Source of the DNA: Candidatus Desulfolinea nitratireducens | GTDB taxonomy: Bacteria; Chloroflexota; Anaerolineae; Anaerolineales; Villigracilaceae | Direction: 5' to 3' | Assembly: GCA_014382535.1 (NCBI GenBank) | Contig: JACNJN010000085.1 | Span: forward strand, 9,116-49,304 | Length of the DNA stretch: 40,189 nt | In this document: positions 24,190-30,679 of the stretch, piece by piece | Position numbering within the stretch: position 1 is the first letter of the stretch | Layout: the number at the start of each line of letters is the position of its first letter | Position numbers and translations under genes: made by a program | Notes under the pieces: generated by a model | The model's database searches: none | The model's input: only the letters and a program-made list of their open reading frames with translations | What the model was told of the DNA's origin: nothing

Positions 24190-26652
24190 TCAATCCTCTT
24201 CCTCTTTTTGAGTCGGGCGTGGCGGATCAATAGTCTGTTCGGGTGCAATGGCAATCTTAAGAACCTCATCCATATGCTTGACTGGGATCAGCTTCAAGTC
24301 AGTTCGGGCTGCCTTGGGAATATCCACCAGGTCCTTCATGTTTTTTTCTGGCAACAATATCACCTTCATCCCGGAGCGATAAGCGGCGAGGACTTTCTCC
24401 CGGACACCGCCGACAGGCAGAACGCGCCCACGCAGGGTGATCTCACCAGTCATCGCTACATCATGATAAACGGGATGTCCCGTCAGTGCTGAGACCATCG
24501 CCGTTGTCAGGGTAATGCCTGCACTGGGGCCATCTTTCGGGATCGCGCCTTCCGGCAAGTGAAGATGAATATCCATCCGATCGAAAACTTCGAGAGGGAT
24601 TTCAAAATCTGTCGCACGGGATTTCAGATAGGTCAGCCCGGCCTGAACGGATTCCTGCATCACATCGCCAACCCGACCGGTGATCTGGAGATTGCCTTTC
24701 CCCTCGAGGATGGCAACTTCAATGGACATGATCTCACCACCATTTATCGTCCAGGCGAGACCGGTTGCAACCCCGACCTCATCCTGCTCTTCTGCCTGCG
24801 GGATGAAGTAATCTGGTGGCCCAAGGAATTTTTCTATAGCGCGCAGGGTGATCTGCTGCGGATAATGTTTCCCTTCTGCTTTGAGCCTCGCCACCTTGCG
24901 ACAAACACGACCGATCTCACGCTCCAAATTGCGGACACCGGCCTCATAGGTGTATTCACGGATAATGCTCTTCAGAGCCTTTGGTGAAAAACGTATCCCA
25001 AGATCATCTACGCCGCTCTCTTCTATCTGGCGCGGGATGAGATACTGATCGGCAATGGCAAGCTTCTCTTCCTCGATATAACCGGGGAACTCGATCACCT
25101 CCATCCGATCAAGCAAAGCATCGGGAATATCATGTAATGAATTGGCTGTGGTGATAAACATGACCTTTGAAAGGTCAAATGGGATCTCAAGATAATGATC
25201 GCTAAAGGCGTAGTTTTGCTCCGGGTCGAGAACTTCGAGCAATGCGGATGAGGGATCGCCGCGAAAATCGGAGCCCAGTTTGTCGATTTCATCGAGCATG
25301 AAAAGCGGGTTGGCTTTACCGGCCCTCTTCATCGTCTGGAGGATCCGTCCGGGTAGCGCACCGATATAGGTCCGGCGGTGACCGCGTATTTCTGAAACAT
25401 CGCGCACCCCGCCCAGGGAAACACGGACAAATTCACGTCCGAGCGCCTCGGCGATGGAGCGTCCCAACGAGGTTTTCCCCGTTCCCGGCGCACCAACAAA
25501 ACAGAGTATCGGTTGACGTTCCTTCTTTGGTTTCAAACTGCGCACGGCAATATATTCGAGAATACGATCTTTGATCTTTTTCAAACCGTAATGATCACGG
25601 TTAAGAATTTCTGCCGCATGACTTACATCAAGCTTATCTTTCGAGGATTGTTTCCAGGGCAGGTCAACGATCCAATCGATATAGGTGCGAATGATTCCCA
25701 CCTCAGGTGCCATCGGAGGCATCTGCATCAACCGTTCCATTTCTTTATTCGCTGTCTCTTTGGCTTCTTTGGGTAGTTTGGCATCCTCGATCTTCTTGCG
25801 GATTTCGGCAATATCCCGCCCCCAAATATCCCCTTCCCCCAATTCGCTTTGGATGGCTTTCAGCTGTTCGCGCAAATAAAACTCACGCTGGCTACGATCC
25901 ACTTCAGATTGGACACGGGTATGAATTTTATTTTCAAGTTCCAGGACATCCACCTCCTGCACCAGCAAAATATTAAGTTGCTGCAAGCGAGTTGCAGGGT
26001 CTGGAAGCATGAGTAGTTTTTGTTTTTCCTGTGCAGAGATTGAAAGTGAAGAAGCAATCATATCTGCCAGCCAGCCTGGCTCAACAATATTCAGCGCGTA
26101 GAGATGGGCTTCATCGGGTATAGCTCGATCCAGGCGAACACAATTCTCAAAGGATTCGAGCACAGAGCGCATCAGCGCCTGCATCTCACGGTCGGTTTCC
26201 TTAGGCTCAAATATTGGGCGGGCACGAACCCGTATAAAGGGTTCCAGTTGAACAAATTCGACAATCTCCACTCGCCGTCGTCCCTGCACCAGCGCAGAAC
26301 TGGAACCTTCGGGCATACTGAGCAAACGTCCCACCGCCAATTCCACACCAATTGGCAAGAAATCCCCATCGCCAGGCGTATCAAGATCGGCATCTCGTTG
26401 TGTCAGGCCAATCACAGTCTGGTCATTTATCTGGGCTTCCTGGATGGCAAGTAACGAAGTCTCACGCCCAATAAAAATCGGGGAGACCATCCTTGGAAAA
26501 ATCACCAGATCACGCAGAGGAATAGCCCAGGCCTCGATCAGCCCATCTGCGTCTGCAGCACGATTCGGGACGCGATAAAGCTCCTCCGTCCGCTGTGAAA
26601 GGGAGATCCCAAAATCTTCTTCGTCTTCAAATGACCAATCGTTTCGATTCAT
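24190..26652 (-). CDS. lon: ATP-dependent protease Lon (LonA type)
   Basis: A soluble AAA+ protease of 820 residues degrading damaged and regulatory proteins. The N-terminal substrate-binding domain covers about residues 40-245, then a helical linker, the ATPase with GAPGTGKTS (Walker A) and LFMLDEIDKL (Walker B), and the protease domain with Ser710 in KDGPSAG and Lys753 in REKVLAA. The 43-residue spacing of the dyad matches E. coli Lon. I chose the ATG at 26652, with AGGA upstream. An in-frame GTG at 26670 would add six residues encoded inside the palindromic repeat. Lies downstream of folC and upstream of the heptad hairpin. Confidence 0.96.
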   Translation of the reverse strand: MNRNDWSFEDEEDFGISLSQRTEELYRVPNRAADADGLIEAWAIPLRDLVIFPRMVSPIFIGRETSLLAIQEAQINDQTVIGLTQRDADLDTPGDGDFLPIGVELAVGRLLSMPEGSSSALVQGRRRVEIVEFVQLEPFIRVRARPIFEPKETDREMQALMRSVLESFENCVRLDRAIPDEAHLYALNIVEPGWLADMIASSLSISAQEKQKLLMLPDPATRLQQLNILLVQEVDVLELENKIHTRVQSEVDRSQREFYLREQLKAIQSELGEGDIWGRDIAEIRKKIEDAKLPKEAKETANKEMERLMQMPPMAPEVGIIRTYIDWIVDLPWKQSSKDKLDVSHAAEILNRDHYGLKKIKDRILEYIAVRSLKPKKERQPILCFVGAPGTGKTSLGRSIAEALGREFVRVSLGGVRDVSEIRGHRRTYIGALPGRILQTMKRAGKANPLFMLDEIDKLGSDFRGDPSSALLEVLDPEQNYAFSDHYLEIPFDLSKVMFITTANSLHDIPDALLDRMEVIEFPGYIEEEKLAIADQYLIPRQIEESGVDDLGIRFSPKALKSIIREYTYEAGVRNLEREIGRVCRKVARLKAEGKHYPQQITLRAIEKFLGPPDYFIPQAEEQDEVGVATGLAWTINGGEIMSIEVAILEGKGNLQITGRVGDVMQESVQAGLTYLKSRATDFEIPLEVFDRMDIHLHLPEGAIPKDGPSAGITLTTAMVSALTGHPVYHDVAMTGEITLRGRVLPVGGVREKVLAAYRSGMKVILLPEKNMKDLVDIPKAARTDLKLIPVKHMDEVLKIAIAPEQTIDPPRPTQKEEED

Positions 26653-26664
26653 GCTTTTCCTATA

Positions 26665-26750
26665 CGTCACTGCGAGCTTCTTTTGCGTGGCAGTCTCCAG
26701 TTCTGGGAGGGAGATTGCCGCGTCGGCTTACAGCCTCCTCGCAATGACAG
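26665..26750. repeat. Imperfect palindromic dispersed element between lon and folC
   Basis: A roughly 86-base imperfect inverted repeat: CGTCACTGCGAG (26665-26676) against CTCGCAATGACA (26738-26749), and GTGGCAGTCTCC (26687-26698) against GGAGATTGCCGC (26710-26721). The sequence type (TCATTGCGAGGAGGC...GCGGCAATCTC) is one I recall as a widespread intergenic repeat in unrelated bacteria; this is memory, not a search. It separates the folC stop from the lon ribosome-binding site. Confidence 0.7.
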
Positions 26751-26755
26751 TGATC

Positions 26756-28081
26756 CTAATTATTTAAATTTTCACTCAAAACCGCGCGTACAGCAGCGGT
26801 CAGAAAAATTGATCCGGCGGATAGAACAAGCGCTTGATCCCCGGCAATATCTAACGCTCGGGCAACTGCCTCTTCGACAGGCTCAACCGCTTCGCACGCA
26901 ACCCCGGCCTGCTCGGCAAACCCAACCAGTTTCTGCACTTCAACAGCGCGTGGATGCACAGATTTCGTCAAGAGTACTTTTTCCAACCGAGAAGCTAATT
27001 CCTTCAACATGTCAGCCACATTTTTATCTTCCGAGACACCGAAAATTAATATGACCGGCCATTCCGGGAAGTATTCGTCGAGGGTTTGGCGCAGTTTGGC
27101 AAAGGAATCGGGATTATGGGCTGAGTCTAACACAATGGGCGGCTTCTCGCGCCAGATTTCGAAGCGCCCGGGCCATTTTGTTTCAGCAAATCCCTGTTTG
27201 AGTTGGGCAGCGTTGAACACGAGGCCTTCCTGGCGGGCGGCGATAAGCGCAGCATAAGCCGTGACCGCGTTCTCCACCTGATGGTCACCCAAAAGCGGAA
27301 TACTGAGTTTCATCTTTGGACCATTCCGCATCCAGACTTCGAGCATTTGCCCATCAATGGTTTTCTTCTTCACTTTATACATCAGATCCCGTCCAACGAG
27401 GGTTAACGGGACATTGTACTCCTCGGCGGCCAAATCCAAAACGGAGGCAGCTTCCGGTTTTTGGGGTGCTGAAACGAAGGGATGTCCCTCTTTGACGATC
27501 CCTGCTTTTTCGCGGGCGATCTCAGTCAGGGTATTTCCCAAAACAGCGGTATGTTCCAATGAAAGCGAAGTGATCACCGAAACTAGCGGCGTGACAATAT
27601 TGGTCGCATCCAGTCGTCCCCCCAGGCCGACTTCAATGACCGCAGCCGTGATCTTTTGACGAGAGAAATAGAGAAAAGCCAGCGCAGTGGTCAGCTCGAA
27701 GGTGGTGATAAAAGGAACCTGCGCCACGGAAGGCTTGATCTCTTCTACCAGGGCGGCGAATTCATCCTGCGGGATGGGGACACCGTTGATCTGCATCCGC
27801 TCAGTGAAATCCTGCAAATGGGGCGAGGTATAAAGGCCGACGCGATAGTCGGCGGCACGCAATGCGCTGGCTGTAAATGCAGCCGTGGAACCCTTTCCTT
27901 TTGACCCGGCAATATGAATGATGGGATAATCATTTTGCGGATCGCCGAGTAAATGCATCAGGTCACGCATCCGGTCAAGGTTGAACTCGGCCTTGGCCAA
28001 TTCGGAGGCATGTTTCAGGCTATAATCTACAAAAGAATAAAGGTAGTCAAGGGCCTTGTTATAAGCGGTTTCTGTATCCAT
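26756..28081 (-). CDS. folC: Folylpolyglutamate synthase / dihydrofolate synthase
   Basis: A 441-residue Mur-ligase-like enzyme that adds glutamate to dihydropteroate and folates. The P loop is IHIAGSKGKGSTAAF, then YTSPHLQDFTERMQING (the folate-binding Omega loop), EVGLGGRLDATNI, and VLDSAHNPDS at the start of the glutamate-binding domain. I chose the ATG at 28081; a TTG 12 codons upstream has no support. There is no Shine-Dalgarno, but TTGCCT-N17-TACAAT ends seven bases before the ATG, so the mRNA may be leaderless. Faces away from the HIT-family gene; lon follows after the palindromic repeat. Confidence 0.94.
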   Translation of the reverse strand: MDTETAYNKALDYLYSFVDYSLKHASELAKAEFNLDRMRDLMHLLGDPQNDYPIIHIAGSKGKGSTAAFTASALRAADYRVGLYTSPHLQDFTERMQINGVPIPQDEFAALVEEIKPSVAQVPFITTFELTTALAFLYFSRQKITAAVIEVGLGGRLDATNIVTPLVSVITSLSLEHTAVLGNTLTEIAREKAGIVKEGHPFVSAPQKPEAASVLDLAAEEYNVPLTLVGRDLMYKVKKKTIDGQMLEVWMRNGPKMKLSIPLLGDHQVENAVTAYAALIAARQEGLVFNAAQLKQGFAETKWPGRFEIWREKPPIVLDSAHNPDSFAKLRQTLDEYFPEWPVILIFGVSEDKNVADMLKELASRLEKVLLTKSVHPRAVEVQKLVGFAEQAGVACEAVEPVEEAVARALDIAGDQALVLSAGSIFLTAAVRAVLSENLNN

Positions 28082-28088
28082 TGGAAGG

Positions 28089-28117
28089 ATTGTAATCGGC
28101 GAAAGATGGCTAGGCAA
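28089..28117 (-). promoter_or_regulatory. Promoter of folC (-35/-10)
   Basis: On the minus strand, TTGCCT (28117-28112), a 17-base spacer and TACAAT (28094-28089). The -10 ends seven bases before the folC ATG, implying a start at or next to the A of the ATG. The -35 overlaps the AAGGAG ribosome-binding site of the divergent HIT gene. Confidence 0.65.
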
Positions 28118-28125
28118 GGAGTTTT

Positions 28126-28545
28126 ATGAATTGCTTTCTCTGCCAAAAACACGAGGGAATAATTGCTCCCCCACCAGGAGGATACATTCTCGATGGCGAG
28201 TACTGGAAGATCTGTCACGCCCCTGTGGACAGGGGTCCCTTAGGAACGCTTATCATAGAGTCCAGCCGACATTTTCTGGATTTTGCACAAGCTAATCCTG
28301 ATGAATTAGCAGAATACGGGCCTTTATTGAAGCAGATTTATACGGCGCTCAAAACCATAACGAAAGCAGAGCGAATTTATCAATTAATTATTTTGGAGAG
28401 CGTCCCTCATTTCCATGCATAGTTGATGCCGCGTAAGGAAGATGACGAAGAGCGTGGAGTCTCATTTATCAATAAAGACGCCAGCTGTGAATATGCTGAT
28501 GTAGAAAATTTAGTTGCTGCATTACGCACCAAATTGATGCAGTGA
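28126..28545 (+). pseudogene. HIT-family (histidine triad) protein gene interrupted by an amber codon
   Basis: Reads as one 139-codon HIT-like protein with one in-frame TAG at 28420-28422. Before it: MNCFLCQKHEG (CxxC start), GGYILDGEYW, LIIESSRHF and the triad start PHFHA. After it, in the same frame: LMPRKEDDEERGVSF and a normal C-terminus to TGA at 28543. In relatives the residue after HFHA is Trp, so TGG has become TAG. The gene has a good AAGGAG four bases before the ATG. cobU and the antitoxin gene end in TAG, so recoding of UAG is unlikely. It is either a recent nonsense mutation, a base error or a gene dying. Intact HIT proteins hydrolyse or transfer nucleotide groups. Confidence 0.85.
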
Positions 28546-28583
28546 TGTTCAGCGTCCTTAACCTCCACCTGCATACATTTCAC

Positions 28584-28632
28584 TTGACTCTCTCACGCAC
28601 AAAGCGTACAATTTGTACATAACGTACGCTTT
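28584..28632 (+). promoter_or_regulatory. Promoter and operator of the toxin-antitoxin operon
   Basis: TTGACT (28584-28589), 17 bases, then TACAAT (28607-28612). The -10 sits inside the perfect 13-base palindrome GTACAATTTGTAC (28606-28618). A wider inverted repeat, AAAGCGTAC (28601-28609) and GTACGCTTT (28624-28632), encloses it. Such overlap is what is expected for autorepression by the antitoxin or toxin-antitoxin complex. Confidence 0.8.
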
Positions 28633-28648
28633 AGCAAAGGAGTTATGG

Positions 28649-28921
28649 ATGTTCCCTACAAAAATTAAAAGCGGTGAAGCGCGCGCAAAATGGCGAGATA
28701 TTCTAGATCAGGTTTTTGCGGGCAAGGATATGCTCATTGAGCGCAATGGTAAAGAAATTGCGGTCATGATCCCCGCAGTTGATTACGAACAAATCCGTGA
28801 GACCCTGGAAGAAATGCGGGCCACACGGGAAGCCGCCGCTGCTTACAAAGAATGGAAAACTGATCCATCCCTTGCACGCGCCTGGGATAATGTTGACGCA
28901 GAACTAAATAGCGAAGAATAG
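28649..28921 (+). CDS. Phd/YefM-family antitoxin
   Basis: A 90-residue antitoxin. The N-terminal part (ARAKWRDILDQVFAG, MLIERNGKEIAVMIPAVDYE) is the DNA-binding Phd/YefM fold; the C-terminal half is charged and helical and should wrap the toxin. I chose the ATG at 28649 with AAGGAG six bases upstream; a TTG at 28613 lies inside the operator and is rejected. Four bases separate its TAG stop from the toxin ATG. The promoter and palindromic operator lie directly upstream. Confidence 0.88.
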   Translation: MFPTKIKSGEARAKWRDILDQVFAGKDMLIERNGKEIAVMIPAVDYEQIRETLEEMRATREAAAAYKEWKTDPSLARAWDNVDAELNSEE

Positions 28922-28925
28922 CCTC

Positions 28926-29198
28926 ATGGGGGAAAATCGTTGGCAAATCATTATCCATCGTAAAGCAGAAAAAACGTTGAAGCGATTGCGCGGCGAAATA
29001 TTGAATCGAACCAGGCAAGCTATTCGCTCGCTTGCAGAAAACCCGCGCCCTAAAGGTTATAAAAAAATAATGGGACATGAGAACCTCTTTCGTATCCGCG
29101 TGGGAGATTGGCGCATTATCTACGCGATTGAAGATGAGCAATTGATTATTCTCATACTCACAGTCGCTCCACGCAGCGGAATTTACAAGAATTACTGA
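28926..29198 (+). CDS. RelE/ParE-superfamily toxin
   Basis: A 90-residue toxin of the RelE type, expected to cut mRNA on the ribosome. Typical pattern: IIIHRKAEKTLKRL at the start, RQAIRSLAENPRPKGYKKI, then LFRIRVGDWRIIYAI and the final LTVAPRSGIYKNY, which gives the Arg and Tyr positions used by RelE-type nucleases. Translation is coupled to the antitoxin. It ends one base before the YlxP gene (TGAAATG), so the pair sits tightly in the local gene row and YlxP may be co-transcribed from the toxin-antitoxin promoter. Confidence 0.88.
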   Translation: MGENRWQIIIHRKAEKTLKRLRGEILNRTRQAIRSLAENPRPKGYKKIMGHENLFRIRVGDWRIIYAIEDEQLIILILTVAPRSGIYKNY

Positions 29199-29199
29199 A

Positions 29200-29481
29200 A
29201 TGCTCGGTATCCTCACCCTCCACCTGCATATTCCCGGCTGTAAATCGTTGAAAGAAAAGCGAAGCCGACTGAAACCTTTGCTGACGCGCCTGCATCGGGA
29301 ATTCAATATCTCGGTCGCTGAGATGGATTTGCACGATACCTGGCAGGATACGATCATCGCCTGTGCAGTGGTTAGCAATGATAATAAACAGGCCCAGCGC
29401 GCGCTGCAAACCGTGGTGGCGTGGGTGGAGGCTAATTGGCCAGATATGACGCTGGTGGATGAAAGTATTGAAATAATATAA
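29200..29481 (+). CDS. DUF503 / YlxP-family protein
   Basis: A 93-residue protein of the DUF503 family, short and usually found beside translation-factor genes (infB, rbfA) in other bacteria; here that context is absent. Family start LTLHLHIPGCKSLKEKRSRLKPLLTRL contains the conserved KSLKEKR box, followed by FNISVAEMDLHDTWQD. Ferredoxin-like fold is expected; function is not established. One base separates it from the toxin stop. In this context it could be a chance neighbour of an inserted toxin-antitoxin pair. Confidence 0.88.
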   Translation: MLGILTLHLHIPGCKSLKEKRSRLKPLLTRLHREFNISVAEMDLHDTWQDTIIACAVVSNDNKQAQRALQTVVAWVEANWPDMTLVDESIEII

Positions 29482-29494
29482 ACAAGAAAAGCTC

Positions 29495-29570
29495 AACACG
29501 AATGACTCGAATAAGCGAATACCGCAAATAAAAACATTCGTGTTATTCGTTCAATCGGAGCATTCGTGTT
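29495..29570. repeat. Hairpin built of degenerate 9-bp repeats
   Basis: Left arm units of nine: AACACGAAT, GACTCGAAT, AAGCGAATA, CCGCAAATA (29495-29530). After AAAAC the right arm runs ATTCGTGTT, ATTCGTTCA, ATCGGAGC, ATTCGTGTT (29536-29570). The arms are inverted complements and fill the gap between YlxP and the SDR ribosome-binding site. Confidence 0.75.
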
Positions 29571-29586
29571 AAAAAAGGAGAGTAAT

Positions 29587-30378
29587 ATGGATTTAGGATT
29601 AAAAGGCAAACGCGCCCTCGTCACCGGTGCATCGAGGGGTTTGGGATACGCCGTTGCAGCAACCCTGGCGGCTGAGGGCTGCCAGGTCGCCATCAACAGT
29701 CGGAGCATGGAAAATCTCTCTGCTGCTGCAAAACAAATTGAAAGCGACTACGGCTCCAAAGTCGCCACATTCCCCGCGGATATGAGCGATCCATCTGCGC
29801 CGGCAAACCTGATCGCAGAAACCATCAAGACTCTCGGCGGGCTGGATCTGCTCGTCACGAACGCAGGCGGTCCCCCTTCGGGCGGATTCGAGTCCTTTAG
29901 CGAAGAGGATTGGGCAAAAGGGATCGATCTTTCGTTGATGAGCCACGTTCGCTTGATAAAGGCGGCCTTACCCCACCTGCGCAAATCGGACGCAGCCAGC
30001 GTGCTGACGATCACCTCTGTTTCTGTGAAGCAGCCGATCCCCAATTTGGTGCTTTCGAATAGCATCCGCGCCGCAACAGTCGGGCTGACGAAGACTCTTG
30101 CCCTTGAACTGGGCGGGGATGGGATCCGCTTCAACTCGATCCTGCCCGGGTGGACAAAAACTGATCGAGTATTTGAATTGCTCGGAGCACGGGCACAAGC
30201 CAATGGCACGAGCGTGGACGAGGAAATGGCCAAACAAATGGAGGCCTGCCCGCTTGGGCGAATGGCCGATCCACAGGAATTTGCCAATCCGGCTGTCTTT
30301 CTGCTCTCGCCTGCCGCCTCCTATATTACCGGCGTGATGCTGACCGTTGATGGTGGGATGTATAAGGGAACGCTTTAA
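29587..30378 (+). CDS. SDR-family protein lacking the Tyr-Lys catalytic pair
   Basis: A 263-residue protein of FabG-like length. The cofactor loop VTGASRGLG (12-20) and TNAGGP are kept, as is Ser144 in TITSVS. At the positions where Tyr and Lys should stand (13 and 17 residues after Ser144) there are Ser157 and Arg161, in LSNSIRAATVG. I recall an SDR subgroup with this LSN..R pattern, so this is probably an inherited variant rather than decay. Its reaction is unknown. I chose the ATG at 29587 with AAGGAG upstream; an in-frame GTG at 29566 lies in the repeat. Confidence 0.88.
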   Translation: MDLGLKGKRALVTGASRGLGYAVAATLAAEGCQVAINSRSMENLSAAAKQIESDYGSKVATFPADMSDPSAPANLIAETIKTLGGLDLLVTNAGGPPSGGFESFSEEDWAKGIDLSLMSHVRLIKAALPHLRKSDAASVLTITSVSVKQPIPNLVLSNSIRAATVGLTKTLALELGGDGIRFNSILPGWTKTDRVFELLGARAQANGTSVDEEMAKQMEACPLGRMADPQEFANPAVFLLSPAASYITGVMLTVDGGMYKGTL

Positions 30379-30383
30379 GTTAC

Positions 30384-30445
30384 AGGTTGAAGGTTAAAGG
30401 TTGGCAGCTTAAAACCTTCAACTTGAAACTTTCCAACCTTCAACT
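30384..30445. repeat. Hairpin built of degenerate 7-bp repeats
   Basis: Units AGGTTGA, AGGTTAA, AGGTTGG (30384-30404), then inverted-complement units AACCTTC, AACTTGA, AACTTTC, AACCTTC (30413-30441). It starts six bases after the SDR stop, so it would form the 3' end of that transcript, just ahead of the next promoter (TACAAT at 30454). Confidence 0.75.
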
Positions 30446-30490
30446 GAATAAGGTACAATCTGCACTTACAACTATTTATTGGAGAAAACA

Positions 30491-30676
30491 ATGACAAAGT
30501 CTTGCCTGAATTGTGAAAAGACCGAAGAAGAAATTCCTTTGCTGGATCTGCATTATCAATCGGGGAAACTCTTCATTTGCCCACAATGCCTCCCCATATT
30601 AATCCATAAATCTGAAAAACTGGTTGATAAACTACCCGGCGCTGAGAACTTCGGAGACGCCGAACATCACCACTAA
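30491..30676 (+). CDS. Small four-cysteine protein, probably zinc-binding
   Basis: A 61-residue protein with two CxxC knuckles (Cys5/Cys8 and Cys30/Cys33), enough for one zinc ribbon, and a C-terminal acidic-His tail (GDAEHHH) plus His21. Start is the ATG at 30491 with GGAG six bases upstream; an in-frame TTG at 30479 is the weaker choice. TACAAT at 30454-30459 may be its -10. It lies three bases before murJ and is probably co-transcribed with it. I do not recognise the family; a small metal-binding or regulatory role is only a guess. Confidence 0.7.
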   Translation: MTKSCLNCEKTEEEIPLLDLHYQSGKLFICPQCLPILIHKSEKLVDKLPGAENFGDAEHHH

Positions 30677-30679
30677 AAG

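Noticed and set aside
28420-28422. UAG recoded as an amino acid in this organism
   Set aside because: cobU and the antitoxin gene end in TAG with sensible protein ends, so UAG works as a stop here; mutation or base error is simpler.
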